This document shows positions 45,112 to 56,583 of a stretch of DNA of 64,000 bases, piece by piece. Where the stretch lies: NCBI GenBank assembly GCA_028386065.3, contig JAKUCV010000388.1, positions 52,492 to 116,491 on the forward strand, read 5' to 3'. The notes beneath the pieces were generated by a model. That model searched no databases. It had not been told where the DNA came from and was given only the letters and a program-made list of their open reading frames with translations. How positions within the stretch are numbered: position 1 is the stretch's first letter; every line of letters begins with the position of its first letter. The position numbers and the translations under genes were made by a program. This stretch comes from Turnera subulata. Lineage: Eukaryota; Streptophyta; Magnoliopsida; Malpighiales; Passifloraceae.

Positions 45112-46176
45112 AAACCCTTATCTCTATTTTTATTAAAAATGGGACGACTTATCAAAAAAAAAAATCTCGTCAAATAAGTAAATAAAGAGCATATGCCTTT
45201 GAGCCAGAGCCGTTGATAAATTCACCAAATCTGCGAAGGAGCAGAATTTTGCGGTTAAGGAAGCATGTAAAAAGGAACAAATACCATGGGGGATATGGTT
45301 AACTGTGATCCTCTGCCAAATCTGGCTATTATCAAAACCATGCTATGCTGGTATCGCAAGCCTTTGGACAGCCTATAAAATCAGTCAGCGTGTTCTTCCT
45401 TGATGCTTGTACTATAAACCTGGGAAGGAAGAAAAAAAAAAATGAAGCTTGAAAATTAATTGTGACACTTCGAAAGAAACAACCTTAGAACCAAAAGTAG
45501 TCACAGCAACAGAAATCCAACTGAGGCTGTGTACAAGTACCTCTTCCACACCCTTATTAAACAAGTTTTACCACGATTATAGACTCCCGGCCGGCGAAGG
45601 ACAACTTGTAAGCATTTGTTACTGTACATCTATGTATCAGAGAGTGAAAAAGGATCTACATTGGTACTTAAAACCTCTGCCAATTTCCATCTCTGAATGT
45701 TCAGAAGTTGGCACTCACTACTGTACTTACTAATTAGGAGCTAGCTAGATGATTTCCCATCCCTTTGCAGTGTATGCATGCATGTATCTGTCTCTTGTCA
45801 TTAATGAAGTTACTCATACATTTTGTTGTCCCTACTGAGCTTTAAGAATATAGCTTTATACCATGAGCAGCACATGTATTCATTTGAAAATTTTTGTTGT
45901 ATCTTCCATCTTCTAATGGGAAAAATATTTCCGATTTCATCATTTTAAATAGGCGTCAGGTGGTGATGGGAAATAGATTATGGCAGAACCTACTGACTAG
46001 CAAGCACAATGCCCTGCATTCTGCAATTTCTTTATCGATTCTGCATTTTCTTTTACGTGCCAAGGAAACATGAAGATCAAGTAGAGAGAGTTCATGGAGA
46101 TAATGAAGAAAAAAGGAAGAAACCAAGGGATGTGAAGCATTCTTGTTGTTACTAATTTTTTTGGTAATTAAACTCA

Positions 46177-46359
46177 TTGTACTATCCTGTTGGTGTAAAA
46201 ATCCAAGAAATGTTGGAATCTGACGGTCTGGAGCAGCTATCAAGGATCAACAATCCAATCATTCAGAATTTGGTCTCCTTTAACAGGATATTTTGCTTTT
46301 ATCTTTCTCATTCACTGAGTTCAATCATGGCTATATTTATAGGTCTTGTAATAAGGTAG
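46177..46359 (+). pseudogene. RNase H-like (RVT_3) remnant
   Basis: Plus-strand mirror copy of 5557-5739: VKIQEMLESDGLEQLSRINN...FNRIFCFYLSHSLSS. The ESD core is retained; the domain is partial. Confidence 0.5.
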
Positions 46360-46450
46360 CTGATGCTATCAGAAATCCCTTCCAGGGAGCAGAATTGTCT
46401 ACGCCAACATTTATGACCTGTTCATGGACATGATTAATCATCCACAAAAC

Positions 46451-48440
46451 AGGAAAACGAAGAAGAGTGTGCGATAATGAAGATGCCATCTCTGTATTGA
46501 CTGACAATACTGTGAGTACCAATATGCTTTATATTCATGTGATATGTGTTGAGGAAAACAACACTTATCTTCCTGCATGTATCAATTCCTGTTCAAGCTT
46601 TCCATGTCATGTCTTAGTTTAAATTAAACTACTTACTCTGTCTCCTCACATGTTGCAAAACAGGGTACAAAATCAGTTAGAGGTCTTAGCCTAAGCCTTT
46701 TTGTTCCCGATTCACATTCCACCCAACTCCCTAAAGGAAATTATTCACAAAGACGTTGGTTAAACTTCCCCTTTTGGACATTTGGGAACGATTCTCCAAC
46801 ACCTCTGTTTTCTACGGAGTCATTTGCAAAGATGAGGTATCTGCAGCTGTTGAATCTCAGTAATGTAGAGCTTTTGGGAGACTGCAGTCCTCGAACTTTG
46901 GTTTGGCTTCATTGGCATGGATTCTCTTTGACTCATATACCAAATGATCTCTGCATGGAGAAACTGGTTGTTCTTGAAATGCCATATATATAGTAAATTA
47001 AGAGATCTTTGGAAAGGACGTAGGGTATGATTCTATTTTCTCAGTTTCTACCATATTTTATGGGATAAGGATGATTTTTTTTTTTTTATATGAAATAGGA
47101 TAAGGATGATGTGATCTCTGTATTGACTAATCTCTTTTTATCTTGGGCAGCATCTCCAGCTTCTGAAAGTACTTGACCTGAGACATTCCCTGGAGCTTAT
47201 CAGAACTCCCAACTTCAAAGGACTCCCCCGTCTCGAGATCTTGGTACTGGAAGGCTGTATCAACTTGAAGGAGGTTGATGAATCTATTGGAGACCTGGGG
47301 AAACTTAAATCTTTAAACCTGGCTGACTACAAAAATATTCGTTTAAAGCTTCCGGTGTTGAAATCTCTGGAAGAACTTAATATATCAAGTTGTCCAAATC
47401 TCGGAAACTTGCCTGAGGTGTTGATGAAGTTCGAGTCCTTGAAAGTGGTAAATGCAGATGGAATTGTGATTAAGGATTTCAGGGAAGCCAAACTGTCTTG
47501 GACGCGATCACCATTGTGGTTTTGGAAACTACCAAGAAGTTATGCACAATCAACCTGTTGTAAGTTGGATTTTTTTCCTAGGACACTGATAGTTCTAAAC
47601 CTTGCAAACTGTGGTTTATCAGATAATCTTTTTGATGTTGATCTTAGCTGCATGTCCTCATTGAAGCGCTTAAATCTTAGTGGAAATCCTATTACACGTC
47701 TGCCAGAAAGCATCAATCAACTCCCACTTAAGTTCCTCTTGCTAGGCGGATGCAGAAAGCTGAAATCAGTTTCTGTGGTTGCAGCACCATTTATGTTTAT
47801 TGAAGGTTGTGAATCATTGGAAAGGGATGAGACTCACGGAAGCTTGTTTCAGCATTGTCCAAAGCAATTTGAGGTCGAAGGTTATTTCAAAGTAGAACAA
47901 CAAGTAAAGAAGCATTTAGGATTAGGGAATGTACTCAATGCATGCACTGATAAAGTAGCACTGTTTAATAGAGTCGCATGGTCGCTGCAGCGTACGAGTA
48001 CTCAGGTATCACGTGAAAATACAATGCATAGTGTTTTCTTACCTGGATGAGGTGAGGTGGCTCCAGATTGGTTTGATCAACATCACAGGGAAGGAGAGGG
48101 GGACGATTGCATATCTTTCCATCTTTTGCCGGAGGTTGGTCGTAAGCTCATTGGTTTTAGTTTATGCCTTAAATATCCGCAAAGAGTAGGAGAACATGAA
48201 GAACATTTTGGTTTAGCTATCAGCAACGAAACTACGGGAGAATGGTTTGACTGTGCTCCAGTAGTTCATGGCTTTGCAAGATCAGACGGGGATATGGTAA
48301 CCTGGTTGAGTTACTGGAGGCTTGAAGATCTTGGATATTGCATCCCATCGGGAGAAGCTGACCGGGTGAAGCTTAAAATCCTGCCGTCAACACTTGATGC
48401 AAAACAGTGGGGAATAGGTCTTAACTGCATATAACCAGCT
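46451..48440 (+). pseudogene. TNL-5: 5'-truncated TNL pseudogene with a missing intron
   Basis: Starts abruptly at the last 61 nt of exon 2 (GKRRRVCDNEDAISVLTDNT, 46451-46511); TIR and nearly all NB-ARC are gone, replaced by palindromic block 3. Exon 3 is 46664-47024, with 4 extra nt (ATAT) near 46987 shifting the frame. Exon 4 is 47151-48005 and open (LRRs LKSLNLADYK, LEELNISSC, LKRLNLSGN). Exon 5 follows at 48006 without any intron: ACTCAG runs straight into GTATCACGTG, whereas other copies have 117-174 bp here. A stop (TGA 48048-48050) follows within exon 5, and a frameshift removes the acidic tail near 48418. The C-JID text ISFHLLPEVGRKLIGFSLCL is otherwise well kept. Not functional as a receptor. 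Confidence 0.93.
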
Positions 48441-49233
48441 GGAGGAGGAGGAGGAGGAACTAATGCCACTCCCACCTTCACCATGGTTTTAGCGGCAGAA
48501 ATTATATTTTCTTCACCCATAACATATATATTGATTAACCAAATAGAAGGCAAGGTTACAAGCATAAACTTCTTAAGACTCAACAGCATAACTAGGAGAA
48601 TATATCTCCCAAGTTTTTATCGAATATATAGGCAAAAGTATTAAGTCATTGTTTTTCTTTTTTTCTTTGAAGATATATATAAGATACCTTATGATGGATT
48701 GTGCCTTAGAATCCTAAGCATCTTGCAGCACGAAATAGTATTAACTCGAGTAACACAAACTTTGTTGGTTGAAATTTTGGACTAATTAACTAGTGGCATA
48801 GAGTTTGGCATTAAACCTAAAACCCAGACTAGCTAGCTTTCCTTCCATTGGAAGGATGCAAACAAGATGTGGTCTGCAGAGAAGATGAACACTTTGAAGG
48901 ATAGAGAACAGCCAATGAATAATATGATTTTGCAAGATTTTAACAAATCAATAAAGCACTCAAATAGCAAGAGAATAATGCATCAACAATTAATCACATA
49001 AAGAACACATCACGAGCAGTGATTTTATACACAGGGTTTGTGTACGTTGATGACATACTAGTCACGTAGAGAACTCCGATTTGTCGACGACTCTTGAAAG
49101 CTCTAGAGTCCTAATTACTCAAAACTCCAATAGACAAATACAAAATACAATCCTACATGCTCTTGACTTCTTCTCCTCTTACTAAAAACTAATTTGGCGT
49201 CACTATTGCCAAACTGTTTTAATCTCTGGATTT
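48441..49233. other. Spacer; possible scrap of copia reverse transcriptase
   Basis: No gene. At 49034-49069 the plus strand reads GFVYVDDILVT and stop, which matches the copia RT active-site strand, but 12 codons are too few to be sure. The rest is unrecognised. Confidence 0.35.
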
Positions 49234-50341
49234 TGTGTTTAGGACTAACTAATGAGCACACTAATTAAAATGCTAAGAGGAAAGGTTAGAGACAATTTGG
49301 AAACAGGATTTATAGTAGTTCGCCACACAGGACTACCTCCACTGCTGAAGGATCCCCCCTTGAGATTTCTAACACACTCTATTATGGTTTTTCACGGGTT
49401 CAACCAATAACCCTTAGTACAAGTTTTTCTTTAGGCTCAATTCTAACCTCACACACTCACCACAAAGTTTTCCCTAGCTTTGTCTTACACAAACCCGCTG
49501 ATACAAAGTGCACAATTAAGTACTATAACTTTTCCCTTCAAATATTTTCTCTCAATGTATGAACAAAGAAAAGTTTTTTTCTCTTTCTCTTTGCTTGATT
49601 GAGAACTGCAAGTGCAACTATGTTTGCTTGAATCTTGAAACTCGGTTTAGCAGCTTTGAAGTTCTCCTTGAATCAGCATCTCTTTATATAGACAAGTTGA
49701 ATGGTGACAATTCGAATTGGAACCGTTGCATGTCCCTTTCCATCCAGCTGGTTTGTCTTCCGAGGTGCCAGAGCGTCAACGTTCATAATACCTGTTGTCC
49801 CTTTCACTTTGGCACGAGATCCAGCGGTCTGCAGCTTTTTGTCATTGATGTCATTGTTTAGCATAGTCCTAGGTTGGTCCTAGGAAGTTTGAATTCAGCT
49901 GACATTAGGTAGGCTTTTTATCGATTCAGATTCCACAAATGGTAGTGTCCTATGTTGTTTGACCAATGCCCACAGGGATTAAACAAATCAAGTCACATGG
50001 TTGGCTTTTTGTTGAAAGCGACATGTCAACTCCACTAACACATTCTCCATTCCCACTCACACTTCTTCCCACATGTTGATCACGAATTGACCATCTTTGT
50101 GAGCTGCAATTCATTGTTAAAAGCACAAGATGCTACATATAGGTTTGTCATAATCAAAACCTAGTTAGAGCATTTAATCATATAATAATAATTGGCATAT
50201 TAAATTGTATTTAAAGACATATTATAATATTATAATCAATGTCGCAATTTAATCCATGCCTTATGTTAATAATCATACTTAATTAGGCCTAAGTATACTT
50301 AATTAACCTTAAGCATCTTTCTAATCATCAACCGATTCACA
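49234..50341 (-). mobile_element. 3' LTR of Sirevirus-like copia element
   Basis: On the minus strand it begins TGTGAATCGGTTGATG, directly after the polypurine tract CAAAAAGTGGGAGAA, and is a direct repeat of 59129-60139. The other end, ...CCTAAACACA at 49234, is inferred from TGTG/CACA symmetry. An A-T-rich R/U5 region and the ATCCCCCCTTGAG box near 49352 are shared by both copies. Confidence 0.82.
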
Positions 50342-50917
50342 TTCTCCCACTTTTTGATGATGACAAACCTTAAACTATGTGGAGATGTGAATTTTGTGTA
50401 TTCTAGGCTCCCCCTCAACATATGCTTCCCCTATCTAAAATATTTTTCCAATTTGTGCATCATTCAAATGGTTAGAGCATAAGGAGCATAAATAAATTTA
50501 AGACATAAATTTTGCAAGCCACATTATATTAAAAGAAATAAAATGAACATGTCGAAAAACACAGATCTACATGCTCCCGAACTTAAATCTCTCCCACAAC
50601 CTAGTAATCTCTCCCCCTTTTGGCATCATAAAAAGCACAACAAGAGCAGACAGATTGGCATGGAAGAAGCCATAACAGAAACAACAGCAACAGATATTGA
50701 AGATAACAACCAAAGACCAGCAGACAGATAGACATATTGGCATAGAAGATGCCACAACTAACAGCAATGATAAAGAACAAGCATGCATGATCCTAAGTGA
50801 GCATCAGATCTGGATATCCAAGAGAGGTCAAACACTGGCAGATTTCTTGCCGGACGAGGAATCAGTGGACTCAACATCATCACTATCGTCATCGTCCTCA
50901 TCTCCTTCAATGGTTGT

Positions 50918-52918
50918 CTAAACCTCATTCTCGGCAACCAACAGATTCAGTTGAGCTTTTCTCATTTCCATAATCTTCTTCAACATACCTTTAAGCTCAT
51001 ATAGCTCTTCCTTCACATCCCTTATCTCCTCAGTCAGAGCCTCAATGCGAGCATCCTTAGAGGCACTCGGCTGAACCACATAGAAAACCCCATGCTTAAT
51101 CTTTTTTAGGTGCATTTTGCTAAGAGTGGCAGTGCAGATGGAGTCACCAAGTACTGGATGATGTGCTTTGGTTGGAATCACACCAAAGTGACGAGCAATT
51201 AGGGTGATGAGGCTTCCATAAGGTCGAGCAGCAGAGAGACGAAGATGGTGAAAGATGATGTACCCATAGTCAATAGGACTATTCGTCAGCACACAACCCA
51301 GAAGCCACATGTCATAAGTCTTGAGCAAGGTCTGGTGTCCTCCATGGGGAATTAATACTCTTGTGATAAAATAAAGAACCAACCTATGCTCGAGACAGAG
51401 ATCCTAATAGGAACCCTTCTTGGTGGACTGCCCAAATAACAACTTCCTATGCTCAAAAACGCTAGGTGTGTCGGGCACATTGACAGGATTTCCAGAGGTA
51501 GTGTTATAATACCTAACAGATCCTTTCTTCAATTTCAGCAGCTTCCTAATTAATTTGGCATCGACAAAGACAGAGATCCCATAAATTGTGCTTTGAAGAC
51601 CAATAACGTTACCAATATCATCATGCTTAGGTAACATATTTGTGTGGAAATCCTGAACCAGGGATTCATAAGTAGATACCTGAAGAGTGGCAAGTGTGGT
51701 GAGTTGAGCCCACTCTATAATTTCAACAACAGCAGACCCAATCAAATCCTCAAAGTGGACAGAGACAGATTTCAGAAATATGAAAGCACTGCCCACTATT
51801 CCAGTGGGATCCTTCTCTTCCTCTTCATCATCAACAATCTTCTTAGACTTCTTTTTGGACCTAGAGAGCTTTCCTGACTTGCTGACATGCTTGACCGAGG
51901 GTTCGTAGCATTCTTCACTCTCAGGCACCATAAGTGTATCCCTTGTTACTCATTCAGGGGTTACATCTGGAATCACTTCATCATCATCATCTTCTTCCTC
52001 TGACTCAGGAACCTCATAAACCACCTTTTCTTTTCCTTTTCTTGACACAGATGTCTTCAGCCTTTGTACCCGAGTGTTGTCCCTTAGCGTCCGCTTTGGC
52101 ATCGCAGATGCCATAAGCTTTTCAGATCGAGTAAACTTCTTGGTAGCAGTGGTTTTGACCCTTTTGGATGGGTATTTCTGGGCTATAGGAGTGTCATCAT
52201 CTGAGAGGGTTTTCTCAGAGGAGTTCCTAGGGTTCTCGGGTTGATTTTCAAGAGTAGGGTTAGAAGGAACCTCAAAAATATTTTGGGTAATGGATGGATT
52301 GTCAGTAGGAGGATGGTCAATAAGTGAGGGTTGTTTTTGAACAAGTTCAAGTACCTTGGCTTGCTTCTTGAGATCAAGTTCCTTCACAAAGTGATCAATT
52401 ATAGATTTCCTCTTCTGAGCACGAAATTTTGTCTGGTCAATGGGATCAGTAAGGTGTGGAGGAATTCGAATTTGGGATAGGAATTCATCTGTGGAGGCTG
52501 CAATATTTGCAAGAGTTTTTGTAGCCTCTTGGTCAGTGATTGGTTCAGGTGGGTTTGAAGGTGTGGAAGACATCTTTGGAGAGGAGTATTTTCGCTTTTT
52601 AGAAGGTTTTGGTAGGGTATTTGGAGGTCTTGTAGATGGAGTTAATGGAGGGGGTTTTGAGTGTCTTGTAACTCTAGTTGTAGACGTTTTTGAAACAGCT
52701 GGAGCAGGAGAAGAAAGGACAGGGGTTTCGATGTTTTGAGATTTTGTAGGGGTTTTAGTTCTTCCCATTTTGAGTAACTGATAGGTTAATTTGAGGAAGC
52801 TTTGATTGTGGGAATGATGGCGAGAAAATTGGATAAGGAAGGAGGTTATGTAGTGGAGGTGGGTTACCGTTTTTATCCGATGGGTAATAAAGAGTTTTAA
52901 TGCAGCGATAACACTCAT
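50918..52918 (-). pseudogene. Extra ORF downstream of pol (Sirevirus env-like position)
   Basis: One reading frame of about 667 codons on the minus strand with two in-frame stops (near 51948 and 51405). The real start may be the internal Met at 52766-52768 (MGRTKTPTKS). N-terminal third: low-complexity Pro/Ser/Lys with an acidic run (EEEDDDDEV). Middle: a globular segment (TYESLVQDFHTNMLPKHDD ... GISVFVDAKLIRKLLKL) resembling the plant 'putative transposon protein' domain often encoded there. C-terminus: a coiled coil (DARIEALTEEIRDVKEELYE, LKGMLKKIMEMRKAQLNLLV). No signal peptide or convincing transmembrane segment, so 'envelope' describes position only. Function unknown. Confidence 0.75.
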
Positions 52919-53239
52919 CCTTATAGCCTGCTAGGTAACGGTCTTCTCCTTGTCAATCTCGCACTCTATCCAACATACACTGTAGCCGTTTTTCCATCCA
53001 CTTGCATTGTCAGGCCCGTGCTTATTATTTTATTCAATATATCATCTCCTCGTGCAGTGGCGCCAACGATGCCAAAACGTTCAAATTCCTTTCCTGACCA
53101 GTTTTCCACTTTATGTAGACCTCTAGGCTTATCACTTTACCATCCATCATAGCTCGGATTTTCTAGGGTGATGTGTGTGTCTTTTGAATGCATGTCACAT
53201 GTTTTTAGGAGTTAGAAACACATACCTGGATAGCCTTGA

Positions 53240-53794
53240 ATTTTAAGGAGCGTTGCACATACCTAGCTGCAACCGAATTTTTGCAAATTGTTCTTCCTTC
53301 AAGGGCTTTGTGAATATGTCTACAAGCTGCCTCTCGGTTGTGACAAAATCAAGTGTTATATCTTTCTTAAGCACATGATCCCTAATAAAATGATGCCTTA
53401 TCTCTATGTATTTTGTTCAAGAGTGTTGGATAGGGTTCTTTGTTAAGTTTATATCACTAGAACTATCACACAAAATAGGTATAGTTTCAAACTTTAAATC
53501 ATAGTCTAGTAGGGTTTGTTTCATCCAAAGTAATTGTGCATAACAAGATCCTGCAGCCATATACTCTACCTCGGTTGTTGATGTAGCTACTGAATTTTGT
53601 TTCTTACTAGACCAAGAAACTAATGAATTTTCTAAGAATTGGCATGTCCCACTAGTACACTTTCTATCAAGCATGCATCCAGCAAAGTCAGTATCAGAAT
53701 ATCCAATTAAATTAAATGACTCAACCTTGGGATACCAAAAACTTAGAGAGGGTGTTCCATTTAGATATTTAAAGATTCTTTTAATAGCCCTCAA
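53240..53794 (-). pseudogene. Copia RNase H, with stop
   Basis: Minus strand reads YSDTDFAGCMLDRKCTSGT, SWSSKKQNSVATSTTEVEYM and LCDSSSDINLTKNPIQHS, then a stop where the family has Arg (HSRTKHIEIRHHF), then continues TKYIEIRHHFIRDHVLKKDI and VDIFTKPL to about 53240. Catalytic acidic positions of the RNase H core (first Asp, then Glu of TTEVEY, Asp of LCDS) are visible. A stop at 53804 separates it from RT. Confidence 0.88.
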
Positions 53795-53803
53795 ATGAGA
53801 TTC

Positions 53804-55707
53804 TTAAGGACATGCTTGAAAGCGAGCACACAAGCACACACTGAACATAATATCAGGTCTAGATGCAGTAAGATAGAGGGGACTTCCAATCATACCTCTA
53901 TACTTCTTAATGTCCACATCTTTACAGGATTCATCTTTATCAAGCTTTGTTGTTGTGATCATAGGAGTTGGGCTCACTTTGGCGTCTGACATGCCAAACC
54001 GTTTGAGTAGCTCCTTTGTATATTTAGTTTGACCAATGAAGATGCCATCATCATATTGTTTGATTTGGAATCCAAGAAAGAAATTTAGTTCCCCCATCAT
54101 GCTCATCTCGAATTCACTGTGCATTAGTTTTTCAAAATCTTGACATAGAGCATCATTAGTAGCACCAAACAATATATCATCAACATAGATTTGCACAATA
54201 ATTAAGTCATTTTTTTGGTGTTTCACAAAGAGTGTGGAATCAACTTTACCTCTAACAAAATTTTGAGAGAGAAGAAATGTACTTAATCTGTCATACCATG
54301 CCCTTGGAGCTTGTTTGAGTCCATATAGAGCCTTTTTAAGCTGATAGACATGTTTTGGATGCACATAATCCTCAAAATCCGGGAGGTTGCTCCACATACA
54401 CCTCTTCTATGATTACGCCATTCAGAAAGGCACTTTTCACATCCATTTGGTAGAGTTTGAAGGATTTGTAGGCTGCATATGCAAGGAGCATCCGAATTGA
54501 CTCCAAGCAAGCTACCGGTGCAAAGGTTTCATCAAAGTCAATTCCTTCTTCTTGATTATAGCCTTGTGCTACTAACCTGGCCTTATTCTTTGTCACATTT
54601 CCAGCCTCATCTAATTTTTTCCTAAATACCCATTTAGTTCCAATTATTGGATAATTGGTGGGTCTAGGAACTAATTCCCAAACATCACTCTTCTCAAATT
54701 GATTGAGCTCTTCTTGCATAGCCATCACCCAATTTTCATCGTTGATAGCATCATCGACATTTTTGGGCTCAATTTGTGAGAGAAAAGCTTGATGGGAATT
54801 AAGATTGTGCATTGAGGATCTTGTGGTTACTCCTTTAGATGGATCTCTAATAATATCACTGGTTGACAGTCCTTTTGGCACCTTCAGTGCCGAACTGTCT
54901 GGTATTACATGTGGTACAACTTGTGTGTTGGTTTCATATTGAGTTGTAGTATCATCATGCAACTCTTCTTCAATCTCAGCAGACCTTTCAGGAGTGTTAG
55001 CAATAATATCTCTAGGCTGCTGGCAGAATACATCCTCAACAGAATCAACATTGTTAGTTAGCTCAATTTCATCAAAAACCACATGTATTGATTCCTCAAC
55101 TATAAGTGTTCTTTTGTTGTAAACTCTATAAGCTTTACTTCTAGTTGAGTATCTTAGGAACACACCATCGTCAGATTTAGCATCAAATTTTCCAAGTAAG
55201 TCTTTGGTAATTAATATGAAGCATTTTGACCCAAAGACTTTGAAGTAGCTTATGTTTGGCTTTCTATCTTGCCAAAGCTCATATGGTGTTTTCTCAAGTT
55301 GTGGCCTAATAGTTACCTTATTTAGAACATAGCATGCGGTGTTCACGACTTCAACCCAAAAGTAAGTTGGCAATAATTGTTCATTTAGCATTGTTCTTGC
55401 CATCTCTTGTAATGTTCGGTTCTTCCTCTCTACTACCCCATTTTGTTGAGGAGTTCGAGGAGCCGAGAATGTATGCTCAATTGCATTTTCTTCACAAAAA
55501 ATGATTAAACACAAGGTTATCAAATTCGCCACCATGGTCACTCCTAATCTTTGTTATTTTATAACCTTTTTCATTTTGAAGTTTTCTTGCTAAAGAGGCA
55601 AACTCATAAAGTGCATGATCTTTTTGTGAAAGAAATATAACCCAAGTAAAACGGGAATAGTCATCAACAATGACGAATGTGTAACTCTTACCTCCAAGGC
55701 TTACCAC
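53804..55707 (-). pseudogene. Copia integrase core and reverse transcriptase
   Basis: Integrase: [47 protein letters not shown] (Asp, Asp, Glu triad all present), [78 protein letters not shown], followed by YRGMIGSPLYLTASRPDI. Frame breaks lie near 55540 (inside integrase) and near 54385 (inside RT, after EQPPGF). Typical copia order, integrase before RT. Enzymes cannot be made in one piece from this copy. Confidence 0.92.
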
Positions 55708-55722
55708 CTTAATGGGTCAAAA

Positions 55723-56343
55723 CTAATCTAGATGTAATAGCTCAAGTGGTCTAGTAGTGGAGATGCACTTCTTCTGTTTGAAGGAACTTTTGAACTGCTT
55801 TCCATAATGGCATGATTGACATACTATCTCTTTTTCAAACTTCAGCAAGGGTAGTCCCCTTACAAGTTCCTTCTTTTGAAGATTTGGTATAAGCTCATGA
55901 TATGCATGCCCCAATCGTCTATGCTAAATCTCAGCAGTCTCTGTTCTAACATTTAAACACTTATTTTCCGGATTAGAGACATCAACCATATTAATAGAAT
56001 ACAAGTTTCCTTGTCTTTTACCAACAAGCAAAGTTTGGTTGTTGTCATTGTTAGTTACTAAGCATTTGTTAGATTCAAAGATTACTTTGCATCCACGGTC
56101 ACATAATTGACTTATGCTAAGTAAATTGAATTTCAGATTTTGAACTAACGACACATGCTCAATGGTTGGATCCTTACTAACACTACCTATACCCAATACC
56201 TTTCCTTTTGATTTGTCGCCAAAGGTGACAGAACCTTTACCTCTCGGATTTAAGGATGAGAACTTGGACATATCACCCGTCATATGTCTTGAGCACCCAC
56301 TATTGAGCACCCACTCATCCCCATTGACATATTGTAATGTCAA
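55723..56343 (-). pseudogene. Copia protease and integrase zinc-binding segment
   Basis: Protease region starts WVLNSGCSRHMTGDMSKFSS; the family's catalytic triplet DSG reads NSG here (AAT codon at 56302-56304), so the aspartic protease would be dead. It continues with KVLGIGSV and NLKFNLLSISQLCDRG. After a stop near 55921, the GAG-pre-integrase part reads GHAYHELIPNL...CQSCHYGKQFKSSF with its paired His and Cys. Upstream (about 56455-56500) a CHYCNRHGYKIKNC zinc knuckle precedes it. Confidence 0.88.
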
Positions 56344-56583
56344 GTTTTAGGTACCCAAACATGCTTGGGTCCTTGTGAATTAGTCTTGGAACCTTTGGGT
56401 ACCCATATAAACTTTATGGGACAATTCTTTCTCCTAAAGATGCAATTCTTGATTTTGTATCCATGTCTATTACAATAGTGACAAGTGATGTTATGGCTAG
56501 ATACAGTCCTAACAAATTCAGTCCTAAAGTATGCTTTAGTTTTTCGGGTATTAGAGGCATAGTTAGGCTTAACTTGAAAAATG

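Larger units (their letters stand above)
42540..46440. repeat. Palindromic spacer block 3 (A-B-C-B'-A')
   Basis: Same order as block 1: A (42540-43130, with RNase H-like remnant), B (43140-43860, hairpin copy at 43288-43350), C (43870-44670), B' (44690-45440), A' (45450-46440). A' is the inverted counterpart of 5440-6340 over about 0.9 kb, and C closely matches 7100-7520. It has acquired a MITE and a SINE absent from block 1, and lacks SINE-1. No gene. Ends directly in TNL-5 coding sequence. Confidence 0.78.
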
